A stretch of 64,000 nt of DNA from Capillimicrobium sp035565675 (GCA_035565675.1 DATMSA010000019.1:1-64000), one strand, 5' to 3'; shown: positions 34,001 to 42,464, counted from the stretch's first letter. The notes: generated by a model not told the origin, from the letters alone. Program-made: numbers and translations.

Positions 34001-34961
34001 CGAGGCGGCGTACGACGCGCTGGCGTCCCAGCTCGTGCAGGAGTTCATCGCCGTCGGGAACGTCGCCGGCCTCTTCGGCAGGTCCGGCCCCTGGGCCACG
34101 ATCTACACGCAGCTCGCCGAGAACGGGACGATCACGTTCGCGAGCGTCTCCGGGGAGATCGTCGCGCAGTACACCAACCTGGCCGCCCAGGAGATCCAGG
34201 CGCTGGATGCGCTGGCGATCGCCGACGGCGCGACCAGCATCGTCTCGGGCCTGGGCGAGGCGCTCCTCGACGGCGCCTTCCCCGAGGGCGCCATGGTGCT
34301 CGGCGTCGTCGCCGACCTGATCGAGGGGAGCCTCGAGGTCGCCGGCGGGGCCACGGCGAGCGCGGACGGCGGCGACATCCCCGCGTTCGACGCGGGCCCC
34401 TTCGAGGTCAAGGCGAGCAGCTTCGCGACGGTGCTCGGCAAGAACTTCAGCGCGATGGCCCAGCAGCTCGACACCATCCAGGACCTGCTCGTCAGCGACC
34501 AGGGCCGCCTGGCCGCCGCGGGCCAGGCGACCGCCGCGGGCGGCGCCTGGGACCTGTCCGGAGCGCAGCAGGAGGCGGTCCAGAACCAGCTCCAGTTCGC
34601 GATGCAGCAGTACGTGTGGCTCTCGCTGCTCCCCGGCGCCGTGGGCGTGTACGAGTGCATCCACACCTACTCCTCCGACGCGCAGAAGGCCAACGACCCG
34701 ATCTTCTCGATCAACGCGCCGACCGACGACGTGCCCGGCACCGGGCTCAACGGCGTCGTCCCGCAGTACCAGTGGATCGCCGGCCCGGGCCACCTGTACC
34801 CGCCGAGCGGCTCGATCCAGGGCCTCATCGACGCCTCCAACCCGCCGGCCGGCACGACCCCGGGGCTCGGCATCCCGCCCGAGTACCTGGTCGCGACCGC
34901 GCAGATGAACGGCAGCACGCCGACGACGCCCGGGTTCATCCCCTACGGCGACGGCTGCTGA
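31086..34961 (+). CDS. Large secreted multi-domain protein of unknown function (1,291 aa)
   Basis: A Sec signal peptide (cleavage near GPATAAGG) is followed by two beta-sandwich-like regions (~35-125 and ~130-225). A third, PKD-like stretch (~230-305) has GAGPDRVARVGDAVRLAGQ. Next is a long Pro/Thr-rich linker with repeated DPPATT and GPTPP units (~315-425), then a ~860-residue Gln/Asn-rich domain unlike anything I recognise. That part has GQDWINGSMGGFQPND, several Cys and no obvious catalytic motif. The GTG at 31086 has a ggagg site 5 nt upstream; ATG 31074 has none. It looks surface-exposed or released, and sits next to a LuxR-type regulator. Confidence 0.8.
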   Translation: MHGRWLRRTVAAGAIGLGAAVALAGPATAAGGLRIVAPADDALITGSSVDVRVHAGDGVRVGKVLAAGARGRDVTARLRPAGRHHRTLRLRVGPDLTPGPNTVFVRGRLPSGRETTVARTFTVARPRAGLLRVRAPRGPVRAAPVPVSLRLLGDGTRLRVRLNGRDAFGAFAERRGRRWTARLARNDGLRFGPNRLVVTAYDPKRGTYQRDVRTFRVRRTAPLVGAGPDRVARVGDAVRLAGQARPARRGDRVSMRWRIVARPAGSRARLIGARSARPRLVPDVPGHYRIQLHAREHPRPRATARASQAPATPTDPPATTLDPPATTIDPPPVVPPPATTVDPPPIVPTQPITPGCPPSTTPLGPTPPDQAGAPGGPIPPSEAGDPGGPTPPVQGGGPTPPADSGCVVPALELEPGKDTLDLAAQPAGLPQIPVSTTTDDNSPVITVGDTQYPMNAPQGQQIQLLILDGTTLQPDAVNFPNGTYNQSFFGTVEGVAQLQDVVKSIPSDDVVIAGGTGRACCTDVIAVGELAAALEMIGATFELGLGQGGLLQTLSSGLWSVIGATDLDPGQAHQLMGLTQSGQTCAGGSPVCPGEMHGFFRLGSDGQYTFAWAPTYLTFDTQPDGSATTNAITVAGQTYASDPGAIPAGSWGYQLLWLDADTLQFRGNFTYAAQSVANPFVGQPGVWEKLASLGPFSAPPAALSSQLQQIAADPTPGFIVLTTIGQPAEMQLWTGSAGDNPPGQDWINGSMGGFQPNDLWAMVAMALETFGGNPYAVLGPAGTPPAGTELLSGDANFNAGLSTTPVGPYTLVGVAGLDELGPNQGAELATAVVNAIPGASQSDKVSSNRIVGTLRRNRQGLLVPAATGSPELDVSPQQFDAGLTALLAQPAQPFPTLAEMGTATAAAMQYLFDNLDFSGQMDPVYGLRAAYWTDNESQSTWNSLAAMIQSGKNRDDQPMNGQLCAATMENCTEAAYDALASQLVQEFIAVGNVAGLFGRSGPWATIYTQLAENGTITFASVSGEIVAQYTNLAAQEIQALDALAIADGATSIVSGLGEALLDGAFPEGAMVLGVVADLIEGSLEVAGGATASADGGDIPAFDAGPFEVKASSFATVLGKNFSAMAQQLDTIQDLLVSDQGRLAAAGQATAAGGAWDLSGAQQEAVQNQLQFAMQQYVWLSLLPGAVGVYECIHTYSSDAQKANDPIFSINAPTDDVPGTGLNGVVPQYQWIAGPGHLYPPSGSIQGLIDASNPPAGTTPGLGIPPEYLVATAQMNGSTPTTPGFIPYGDGC

Positions 34962-37762
34962 GCCCCGTCCGAGAGCGCGCGGCGCAGCTGCGTGCGCGAG
35001 CGGATGCCGAGCCGCCGGTAGATCGCCGACAGGTGGTACTCGACGGTCTTCTCGGTGACGACCAGCTCCTGGGCGATCGCCCGGTTGGCCAGCCCGCGGG
35101 CGGCGAGCTCGGCGACGCGGCGCTGGCGCGGCGTGAGCGCGGCGGCCCCGTGCGCGGCCGCCCGCCGCGGGCGCGCGCCGCTGCGCACCAGCTCGTCGCG
35201 CGCCCGGTCGGCCACGGCCTCGGCCCCCGACGCCTCGGCGGCGGCCAGCGCGGTCCGCAGCACCCGGCGCGCGCGGGCGGCGTCGCCGCGGTCGCGCAGG
35301 GCCGCCCCCAGCTCGGTGAGCGCCCGCGCGCGCACGACCGGCGACTCGGCCCGGGCCAGCGCCGCCACCGCCTCCTCCAGCAGCGCGACGCGCTCCTCCC
35401 CCGCGCTCGCCGCCGCGAGCGCGCGCAGCGCGACGCCCAGTCCCAGCGGCGACCGGGTGCGCCGGGCGATCGCGACGTCCTCGCGCGCGAGCGCCCGGGC
35501 CCGGTCGAGATCGCCGGCCGCGGCGAGCGCGAGCGCCGCCTCGGCCCGCCACGGGATCCGCCCGGACGCGGTGTCGCCGCTGGCCATCTGGCGGCGCCCG
35601 CACTCCAGCAGGTCGGGGATCGCCGCGGCGGGGTCGCCGCCTTCGGCCGCCAGCCGCCCGCGCGCGTGCAGGACGAGGTCGTAGCCCGAGGAGTCGGGCA
35701 GCTCGCCGTCGAGGCCGTGGCGGGCGAGCACGGCGCGCGCCTCGTCGGCCCCGCCGCGCTCCAGCAGGGCCTCGACGAGCATCGCCACCGCCACCGGCTG
35801 CCCGAAGCCCGGCGAGATGTCGAGGTCGAGCACGGCGCGCGCGTCGGCCTCGGCGCGCGCCAGCAGCCCGTGCGGCAGCGCCACCATCGCGCGCAGGTTC
35901 AGGGTCGTGGACTGGAGCGTCAGCTCGGCCCGCGCGGCCGCCCAGGCGGCGCCGCGGTCGACCGCGGCCAGCGCGGTCCGCCAGCGGGCGGTGCGCGCCA
36001 GCGCCAGCGCCGCGACGACGCTCGCGTCGACGTCCTGGCGGGTCCCCGCGAACCCGGGGCCGTCCGCGAGCGCCGCCTCCGCCGCGGCGGTCACGTCGGC
36101 CTCGGGCGCGCCGTCGTACAGCCGCTGGAGCGCCAGGTGCGCGGTCTGGAAGCGGCGGCCCGGCGCGCTGAGCGACGGGCGGTCGCCGAGCTCGCGGATG
36201 CGCCGGGCCCGGTCGCCCGCCAGCGCCGGCACGTAGAAGGCGAACAGCAGCGCGACGCACTCCAGCGTCTCGCCGAGCGCGGGATCGGCGCCGTCGAGCG
36301 CCGCGCGGGCGGCGTCGGCGGCCGCGACGGCGTCGGCGAAGCGGGCGTTGGAGGCGAGCGCGAAGCTCAGCTCGACGCCCGCGGCCGCCGTGTCCTGCGG
36401 CGTGACCGCCCGCGCCGCCGCCTGCTCCAGATGGCCAAGGGCGTCGGCGTACGCGCCCGTGGCGTTCTCGGCGGCGCCGAGCGCGAGCAGGACGCCGCCG
36501 AGGTCCTCGGCGGCGGGCGGCTCGGCCAGGGCGCGGCGCAGGAGCGCCACGGCGACGTCCGGCGCCCCGCGCGCCGTCGCGCGCCCGGCGGCGGCCCGCA
36601 GCGCGCGCGCCCGCTCGGGCCGGCCGGCGGGGGCGACCTCGAGCAGGTGGGTGGCGGCCCGCTCGACGTCGCCGCGCCCGGCGAGCGCCGCGGCCGCGCG
36701 CGCGTGCAGCGCCTCGCGGCGCGCGGCGGGCATCGCCTCCACGACCGCGGCCTCGACGAGCGGGTGGACGCAGCGGACCGGCTCGCCCGCGGCCGCGATG
36801 TCGACCGCGACGAGCACCGCGAGCGCGTCCTCGGCGTCGGCCCGCTCCAGCGCGGCCAGCTCGGCCAGGAGCGCGAGGTCCGCCACGCCGCCGGTGACGG
36901 CGATCGCCTCGGCCAGCCGCCGCACCGCCGCCGGGGTGGCGTCCAGGCGCGCCCGCACGTGGTGGGCGACCGCGCGCCCGCCCACGCGTCGCACCTCGGC
37001 CACCGCGCGGTCGGGCGCCACCCCGCCCTGGCGCAGCGCGCCCGCCAGCGCGATCAGGAGGTACGGCGTGCCGCCGGTGGCGGCGTGGCAGGCGGCGGCG
37101 AGCGCCGCGGGCGCGGGCGCGCCCAGCACGCCCTCCAGCAGGCGGCCGGTCGCGGCGGCGCTCAGCGGCGGCGGCACGAGCGCGTCGCCGACGCGCAGCA
37201 GGTCGTCGAGCGCGGGCGAGCGCGCCGGCTCGCCCGTGGAGCGCAGGGCGACGGCCAGCAGCAGCGGCCCGCCGTCGATCCGCCGCGCCAGGAACGCCAG
37301 CCAGCGCAGCGACGGCTCGTCGCACCACTGCACGTCGTCGACCACCAGCGCGAGCGGGCCGTCGCCGGCGAGGTTGCGGGCCATCCGCGAGAGGCCGCGC
37401 TCCAGCGCGTGGGCGGCGGGCGGCGGGCCCTCGGCGCCCGGGTCGAGGACGACCCGGGCGGGCGCGGCCTCTCCCGCGAACGGGTCCGGGCCCGGCGCCG
37501 CGGCCGCCAGGAGCGGCTCCAGGAGCTGGCGCGCCACCCCGAAGGCGTGCTCGCGCTCCAGCGGGCTGCAGCGGGCGATCGCGACCCGCGCCCCGGCGGC
37601 CGCCGCGCGCGCCGCGCACGCCTCCACGAGCGCGGTCTTCCCGATCCCCGCCGGGCCGGTCGCGCACAGCACGGTCCCGCGGCCGGCCCGCAGGTCGGCC
37701 ACCGCCCGGTCGATGCGATGCAGCTCTCGCGCCCGCTCGAGGAGGTCGCGCTCGGCGTCCAT
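34943..37762 (-). CDS. Large ATP-binding LuxR-type regulator (LAL family)
   Basis: The 939-residue protein has an N-terminal AAA/STAND ATPase: Walker A GPAGIGKTA (residues 36-44) and Walker B LALVVDDVQWCDE. A long helical TPR-like middle region follows (~300-860, Ala-rich repeats). The C-terminal LuxR HTH reads LTPRQRRVAELAARGLANRA followed by IAQELVVTEKTVEYHL. LAL regulators such as MalT respond to an inducer and activate nearby genes. Being convergent with the 1,291-aa secreted protein (19-bp overlap), it may control it. ATG 37762 fits a TAGGTT 10 nt upstream better than GTG 37768. Confidence 0.88.
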   Translation of the reverse strand: MDAERDLLERARELHRIDRAVADLRAGRGTVLCATGPAGIGKTALVEACAARAAAAGARVAIARCSPLEREHAFGVARQLLEPLLAAAAPGPDPFAGEAAPARVVLDPGAEGPPPAAHALERGLSRMARNLAGDGPLALVVDDVQWCDEPSLRWLAFLARRIDGGPLLLAVALRSTGEPARSPALDDLLRVGDALVPPPLSAAATGRLLEGVLGAPAPAALAAACHAATGGTPYLLIALAGALRQGGVAPDRAVAEVRRVGGRAVAHHVRARLDATPAAVRRLAEAIAVTGGVADLALLAELAALERADAEDALAVLVAVDIAAAGEPVRCVHPLVEAAVVEAMPAARREALHARAAAALAGRGDVERAATHLLEVAPAGRPERARALRAAAGRATARGAPDVAVALLRRALAEPPAAEDLGGVLLALGAAENATGAYADALGHLEQAAARAVTPQDTAAAGVELSFALASNARFADAVAAADAARAALDGADPALGETLECVALLFAFYVPALAGDRARRIRELGDRPSLSAPGRRFQTAHLALQRLYDGAPEADVTAAAEAALADGPGFAGTRQDVDASVVAALALARTARWRTALAAVDRGAAWAAARAELTLQSTTLNLRAMVALPHGLLARAEADARAVLDLDISPGFGQPVAVAMLVEALLERGGADEARAVLARHGLDGELPDSSGYDLVLHARGRLAAEGGDPAAAIPDLLECGRRQMASGDTASGRIPWRAEAALALAAAGDLDRARALAREDVAIARRTRSPLGLGVALRALAAASAGEERVALLEEAVAALARAESPVVRARALTELGAALRDRGDAARARRVLRTALAAAEASGAEAVADRARDELVRSGARPRRAAAHGAAALTPRQRRVAELAARGLANRAIAQELVVTEKTVEYHLSAIYRRLGIRSRTQLRRALSDGAQQPSP

Positions 37763-37772
37763 GCGCACGCGG

Positions 37773-37778
37773 AACCTA
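37773..37778 (-). promoter_or_regulatory. -10 hexamer TAGGTT before the LAL regulator
   Basis: It lies 10 nt upstream of ATG 37762, within the short gap to cdsA; it decides the start. Confidence 0.4.
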
Positions 37779-37794
37779 ACGCGCCGGACCCCGC

Positions 37795-38664
37795 CTACGC
37801 CATCGCGCTCCACACGTAGTAGCCGGCCACGGCCGCGAACAGCACCGCGTCGAGGCGGTCCAGCGCGCCGCCGTGGGCGCCGAACAGCCGCCCGGAGTCC
37901 TTCACGCCGGCGTCTCGCTTGACGTAGGACTCGAAGAGATCGCCGAGCGGGGCGACGAGCGCGACCGCCAGACCCAGCAGCAGCGCCTGCGGGCCCGACA
38001 GCCAGTCCTGGTACAGGCCCGCGAACCAGACGCCGGCGACGGCGGCGACGACGCCGATCAGCCAGCCCTCGACGGTCTTGTTGGGCGAGATCCGCGGCGC
38101 CAGCGGCCGGCGCCCGAACGCCCGGCCGCCGAGGTAGGCGCCCGTGTCGCCGACGAACGTGCCGACGAGCACGTCGATGATGATCGCGTCGCCGTGGGGC
38201 AGCTCCCGCAGCAGCACCGCGTGGGCGAGCGGCAGGCCGATCCAGATCAGCCCCAGCGACGTGACGCTCAGGCCCGGCGCCCCCATCTTCGGCTGGGTCA
38301 GCCCCAGCAGGAAGATCACCGGCACCGCCGCGGCCATCGCCAGCAGCACGTCCTCGGGCCCGCCGACCTGGGCGGCCACGAGCATCCCGGCCAGGCCCAG
38401 GAACCCGCCCAGCCGCACCGGATGGCCGTGGCGCAGCATCGTGAACAGCTCGCCGAGGCAGGCGATGCCCAGCGCGATCAGCGCGATCGTGAAGATCCAG
38501 CCGCCGCGGTTGACGATGAACAGCGCAAACGCGATCGCCGGGACCGCGACGAGCACGCGCGCCAGCAGCTCGGACCCGGTGTTGCGCCGGGCCGCGCGCG
38601 CCGCGCGCCGCTGCGACGGCAGCCGGCGTCCGCCGCGGCGGGGCCCGGGCGCGTCGCCGCCCAT
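37795..38664 (-). CDS. cdsA: Phosphatidate cytidylyltransferase
   Basis: Makes CDP-diacylglycerol from phosphatidate and CTP at the membrane. The 289-residue protein has an Arg-rich N-terminus and about eight helices. The C-terminal signature region is SPNKTVEGW ... GDLFESYVKRDAGVKDSGRL, then FGAHGGALDRLDA; the family consensus reads PGHGGxxDRxD, so Pro-Gly is replaced by Gly-Ala. ATG 38664 shares a base with the uppS stop (TGATG). Upstream neighbour uppS is canonical; downstream dxr is displaced. Confidence 0.92.
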   Translation of the reverse strand: MGGDAPGPRRGGRRLPSQRRAARAARRNTGSELLARVLVAVPAIAFALFIVNRGGWIFTIALIALGIACLGELFTMLRHGHPVRLGGFLGLAGMLVAAQVGGPEDVLLAMAAAVPVIFLLGLTQPKMGAPGLSVTSLGLIWIGLPLAHAVLLRELPHGDAIIIDVLVGTFVGDTGAYLGGRAFGRRPLAPRISPNKTVEGWLIGVVAAVAGVWFAGLYQDWLSGPQALLLGLAVALVAPLGDLFESYVKRDAGVKDSGRLFGAHGGALDRLDAVLFAAVAGYYVWSAMA

Positions 38665-39341
38665 CAGCGACCGCCGAAGCGTCGGCGGCGGGCGGCGAAC
38701 TCCTCGAGCGACGCCTCGAAGGCCGCACGGTCGAAGTCGGGCCACAGCTCGTCGCGGAACACGAACTCGCTGTAGGCGCACTGCCAGAGCAGGAAGTTGC
38801 TGATCCGCTGCTCCCCGCTCGTGCGGATCAGCAGGTCCGGGTCGTGCATCTCCGGCGCGTACAGCAGCCGCGCGAAGTCCTCCTCGTCGCCGTCGCGGAA
38901 GCGCCGGGCGGCGTCGACGATCTCGGCGCGCCCGCCGTAGTTGAACGCGACGAACAGCGTGATGCGGTCGTTGCCGGCCGTCAGCGCCTCGGCCCACTCC
39001 ATGCGCTCGATCAGCTCGGGGTCGACGCCGGTTCGGCGCCCGACGAAGCGCATCCGCACGCCCTCGTCGTGCAGCTCGGGCGTCTCGGCGTCGATGCGCT
39101 GGGCGAACATCGCCATCAGGCCCGACACCTCCTCGTCCGAGCGCGACCAGTTCTCGGTCGAGAACGAGTACACGGTCAGCTCCTCGATGCCGAGCTCGAC
39201 CGCGTCGCGCAGGCGCGCCTTGACGACGTCGGCGCCCGCCCGGTGGCCCTCCAGGACGGGCAGGCCGCGACGGGTGGCCCAGCGGCCGTTGCCGTCCGTG
39301 ATGATGGCGACGTACCGCGCCCGGGCCGGCGCCGTCGACAT
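38664..39341 (-). CDS. uppS: Undecaprenyl (polyprenyl) diphosphate synthase
   Basis: Cis-prenyltransferase making the lipid carrier for peptidoglycan. The 225-residue protein has the catalytic ITDGNGRWATRRGLP (Asp, Gly, Asn, Arg, Trp), VYSFSTENWSRSDEEV and the C-terminal DLLIRTSGEQRISNFLLWQ with the Arg/Ser substrate site. It is slightly short of the usual ~245 residues. It is coupled to frr (TGATG, shared base at 39341) and to cdsA. Confidence 0.95.
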   Translation of the reverse strand: MSTAPARARYVAIITDGNGRWATRRGLPVLEGHRAGADVVKARLRDAVELGIEELTVYSFSTENWSRSDEEVSGLMAMFAQRIDAETPELHDEGVRMRFVGRRTGVDPELIERMEWAEALTAGNDRITLFVAFNYGGRAEIVDAARRFRDGDEEDFARLLYAPEMHDPDLLIRTSGEQRISNFLLWQCAYSEFVFRDELWPDFDRAAFEASLEEFAARRRRFGGR

Positions 39342-39907
39342 CAGACTTCGAGGATCTCTTCTTCCTTGGCCTTCAGCATCGCGTCCAGCTCACCGATCCG
39401 CTGGTCGGTGAGCTTCTGCAGCTCCGCCTCGGCGCGATGCTCGTCGTCGGCCCCGACGTCGCCCTCGTCGCGCAGCTCCCGCAGGTCGTGCATGACGTCG
39501 CGACGCACGTTGCGGATCTTGATGCGGCCCTCCTCGGCGATGTTGCGCACGACCTTCACGAGGTCGCGGCGGCGCTCCTCGGTCAGCTCCGGCAGCACCA
39601 GCCGCACGACGTTGCCGTCGTTGGACGGGTTCAGGCCGATGTCCGACTCGTTGATCGCCTTCTCGATCGCCTTGATCGAGCTCTTGTCGAAGGGCTGCAC
39701 GGTCAGCAGCCGCGCCTCGGGCGCGCTGATCGTCGCAAGCTGCTTCAGCGGCGTCTGGGCGCCGTAGTAGTCGACGACCACGCGGTCCAGCAGCGACGGG
39801 TTGGCGCGCCCGGTGCGCACCGACCCGAAGTCGACCTGGGTGGCCTCCACCGACTTGGCCATGCGCTCGGAGGCGTCGGCCAGGAGTTCGTCGATCAGCT
39901 CGCTCAT
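39341..39907 (-). CDS. frr: Ribosome recycling factor
   Basis: Splits post-termination ribosomes with EF-G. The 188-residue protein has the two-domain RRF pattern: MAKSVEATQVDFGSVRTGRA, then NPSLLDRVVVDYYGAQTPLK, VQPFDKSSIKAIEKAI and ELTEERRRDLVKVVRNI. ATG 39907 overlaps the pyrH stop (ATGA). The chain of couplings pyrH-frr-uppS-cdsA suggests one message. Confidence 0.96.
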   Translation of the reverse strand: MSELIDELLADASERMAKSVEATQVDFGSVRTGRANPSLLDRVVVDYYGAQTPLKQLATISAPEARLLTVQPFDKSSIKAIEKAINESDIGLNPSNDGNVVRLVLPELTEERRRDLVKVVRNIAEEGRIKIRNVRRDVMHDLRELRDEGDVGADDEHRAEAELQKLTDQRIGELDAMLKAKEEEILEV

Positions 39908-40626
39908 GTCGTCACCAGAGTCCCCACGCGCTCGCCGGACACTATCCGGTCGATGTTGCGCTCGTCGTCCATGTTGAACACGTAGATGGGCAGCCCGTTC
40001 TCGGCGCACAGCGTCAGCGCGGTCGCGTCCATCACGCGAAGCTGGCGGCTGACCGCCTCCATGTGCGTGATCTGCGCGATGAACTCCGCGTCGGGGTCCG
40101 TGCGCGGATCCGACGTGTAGACGCCCTCCACGCCGTTCTTGGCCATCAGGATCGCCTCGGCGTGCACCTCGATCGCCCGCAGCGCCGCCGCGGTGTCGGT
40201 CGTGAAGAACGGGTTGCCGGTGCCGGCCGCGAAGATCACCACGCGGTGCTTCTCCAGGTGGCGCATCGCGCGGCGGCGGATGTACGGCTCGGCCACCTCC
40301 TGGATGTCGATGGCCGACTGCACGCGGGTGTGGACGCCCTGCTTCTCGAGCGCGTCCTGGAGCGCGAGCGCGTTCAGGACGGTCGCGAGCATCCCCATGT
40401 AGTCCGCGGTCGCCCGGTCCATGCCGGCGGCCGCGCCCACCATCCCGCGGTAGATGTTGCCCGCGCCCACGACGATCGCGAGCTCGACGCCGCGCGCGTG
40501 GACGCGCGCGACCTGGCCGGCGATCGCCGTCAGACGCTGCGGATCCGTGCCGTAGTCGAGCGAGCCCATCAGGGCCTCGCCCGACAGCTTCAGCAGGATC
40601 CGGCGAAACGCGGGCGGCTCGTCCAC
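39904..40626 (-). CDS. pyrH: UMP kinase
   Basis: Phosphorylates UMP to UDP, feeding UTP and wall precursors. The 240-residue amino-acid-kinase fold protein begins RRILLKLSGEALMG, then has VVGAGNIYRG, MGMLATVLNALALQDALE and the C-terminal TALTLCAENGLPIYVFNMD. It is 3 bp after tsf in the standard tsf-pyrH-frr order. Confidence 0.96.
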   Translation of the reverse strand: MDEPPAFRRILLKLSGEALMGSLDYGTDPQRLTAIAGQVARVHARGVELAIVVGAGNIYRGMVGAAAGMDRATADYMGMLATVLNALALQDALEKQGVHTRVQSAIDIQEVAEPYIRRRAMRHLEKHRVVIFAAGTGNPFFTTDTAAALRAIEVHAEAILMAKNGVEGVYTSDPRTDPDAEFIAQITHMEAVSRQLRVMDATALTLCAENGLPIYVFNMDDERNIDRIVSGERVGTLVTT

Positions 40627-40629
40627 TGC

Positions 40630-41235
40630 CTACTGGCCGACGGCGAAGCGCGCGAAGCGCCGGATCTGGATGTTCTCGCCGGTCTTGGCGCGCATCTCGT
40701 CGAGCAGCTCGCCGATCGTCTTGCCCTCGTACTTGTCGGTGTTGACGTGCTCCTGGTTCAGCAGCACGACGCTCTCGTACCACTTGCGGAGCTTGCCCTC
40801 GGCGATCTTGGCGCGGACGTTCTCGGGCTTGTCGGAGGCCTCCTGCTCGAAGATCCGCAGCTCGGCCTGCTTGCGCTCCTCGTCGACCTCGTCCTCGCTG
40901 ACCCACTCGGGGGCGGCGGCGGCGATGTGGAGCGCCACGTCCTTGGCGAACGCGACGAGGTCGTCGTTGCGCGCGACGAAGTCGGTCTCGGTGTCGACCT
41001 CGACGAGCACGCCGACCTTGCCGTTGGAGTGGATGTAGGTCTGGATCGTGCCCTCGGTGGCCTGGCGCTCGCCGCGGTCCTCGATCCGCTTGCCCTGCTT
41101 GACGCGCAGGATCTCGATCGCCTTGTCGACGTCGCCGCCGGCCTCGGTGAGGGCCTTCTTGCAGTCCATCATCCCCGCGCCGGTGCGGTCGCGCAGGGCC
41201 TTGACGTCCTTCGCGCTGATGGTGATGTCGGTCAC
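40630..41235 (-). CDS. tsf: Elongation factor Ts (short form)
   Basis: Nucleotide-exchange factor for EF-Tu. The N-terminal UBA-like domain ISAKDVKALRDRTGAGMMDC, then KKALTEAGGDVDKAIEILR, and the TDFVARNDD motif are exact. At 201 residues it has a single core subdomain, as in Thermus-type and other short Ts proteins, rather than the ~280-residue E. coli form. GTG 41235 overlaps the rpsB stop (GTGA). Confidence 0.96.
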   Translation of the reverse strand: MTDITISAKDVKALRDRTGAGMMDCKKALTEAGGDVDKAIEILRVKQGKRIEDRGERQATEGTIQTYIHSNGKVGVLVEVDTETDFVARNDDLVAFAKDVALHIAAAAPEWVSEDEVDEERKQAELRIFEQEASDKPENVRAKIAEGKLRKWYESVVLLNQEHVNTDKYEGKTIGELLDEMRAKTGENIQIRRFARFAVGQ

Positions 41236-42464
41236 GTGTTGGATTCCTCGTTGGCGTTCTCGTTCTCGGGCTGCGCGACGCCGACGCTGTCGTCGGCCTT
41301 CGGCGTCTCGGCCGGCTCGCTCGGCGCCGCCGGCTCCTCGGCCACCGGGCCGCCGTTGGCGGCGCCCGCCTCGGGCGCGGGCGCGTCGGCGGGCGTCTCG
41401 GCCGGCGCGGCGGCGGCCGCAGCCTCGGCCTCGGCCTCGGCCTCGGCGACGTCCGCGTTGGTGATCGGCTCGCCGGCCTCCGCCTGCGGCGCGGGCTTGG
41501 GGTCCTGCGCCTTGCGCGGGCCGCCGGCCTTGCGCGCCGTCTGGGCCTTCTCGCGGTCGGCCTCCTGCGTGACGTGCGGGTCGGGCTGCTGGCGGTGCTG
41601 GGTCTCGCCGCCGCCGGCCGCGGCCGCCTCCTGGCGCGCCTGCTCCTCGGCGGCGCGCTGCGCGGCCTGCTCGGCCTCGCGGCGGGCCTGCTCCTCGGCC
41701 TCGCGCCGGGCGCGCTCCTCGGCCTCCTTGCGGGCCTTCTCCTCGGCCTCCTTGCGGGCGCGCTCCTCCTCGGCCCGGAACACCTGGTGGCCCTGGGCGA
41801 CGACGTCGCCGATCGCCTTGGTGATCAGCGCGCAGGACTTGATCGCGTCGTCGTTGCCGGGGATGACGTAGTCGATGCCGTCGGGGTCGACGTTCGTGTC
41901 GACGAGGCCGATGATCGGGATCCGCAGGCGCTGGGCCTCCTTCACCGCGATCGCCTCGGTCTTGAGGTCGACGACGAACATCGCGTCGGGCGTGCGCTGC
42001 ATGTGCTTGACGCCGCCGAGGTTGGCGCGCAGCTTGGCCAGGTCCGCCTCGGCCGACAGGCGCTCGCGCGTCGGCAGCAGCGCGAGCTGCCCCTCGCGCT
42101 CGTAGCGCTCGAGGTCGTGCAGGCGCCGGATGCGCTGCGAGATCGTCTGGAAGTTCGTGAGCAGGCCGCCCAGCCAGCGCTGGTTGACGTACGGCATGCC
42201 GGCCGCCTCGGCCGTCTCCTTGATCGCGTCGCGCGCCTGCTTCTTGGTGCCGACGAAGAGGACGACGCCGCCGCGGTTGGCGACGCGGCCCGCGAACTCG
42301 CGGGCCTGCTCGAGGAGCGCCTGCGTCTTCAGCAGGTCGATGATGTAGATCCCGTCGCGCTCGCCGTAGATGAAGCGGCGCATCTTCGGGTTCCAGCGAC
42401 GGGTCTGGTGGCCGAAGTGGACGCCGGCCTCCAGGAGCTCGCGGATGCCGATCGGCTCGGCCAT
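41232..42464 (-). CDS. rpsB: 30S ribosomal protein S2 with long C-terminal extension
   Basis: Residues ~1-235 are a normal S2 (IRELLEAGVHFGHQTRRWNP ... RWLGGLLTNFQTI ... GIDYVIPGNDDAIKSCALI). The remaining ~175 residues are extra. They begin with a long charged coiled-coil-like run (EEERARKEAEEKARKEAEER and similar repeats, ~240-295) and continue as an Ala/Pro/Glu-rich tail. The 410-residue length is far above the usual ~250-280. The ATG has an aaggga site upstream. Repetitive codons in the EA-rich part could reflect slippage-driven growth. Confidence 0.95.
   Translation of the reverse strand: MAEPIGIRELLEAGVHFGHQTRRWNPKMRRFIYGERDGIYIIDLLKTQALLEQAREFAGRVANRGGVVLFVGTKKQARDAIKETAEAAGMPYVNQRWLGGLLTNFQTISQRIRRLHDLERYEREGQLALLPTRERLSAEADLAKLRANLGGVKHMQRTPDAMFVVDLKTEAIAVKEAQRLRIPIIGLVDTNVDPDGIDYVIPGNDDAIKSCALITKAIGDVVAQGHQVFRAEEERARKEAEEKARKEAEERARREAEEQARREAEQAAQRAAEEQARQEAAAAGGGETQHRQQPDPHVTQEADREKAQTARKAGGPRKAQDPKPAPQAEAGEPITNADVAEAEAEAEAAAAAAPAETPADAPAPEAGAANGGPVAEEPAAPSEPAETPKADDSVGVAQPENENANEESNT

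Noticed and set aside
30912..37819. Open frames of over 2,200 codons on both strands across the LAL/secreted-protein region
   Set aside because: They run antisense or out of frame through recognisable genes, have Arg/Ala/Gly-only composition and no domains. They are a product of few stop codons in GC-rich DNA.
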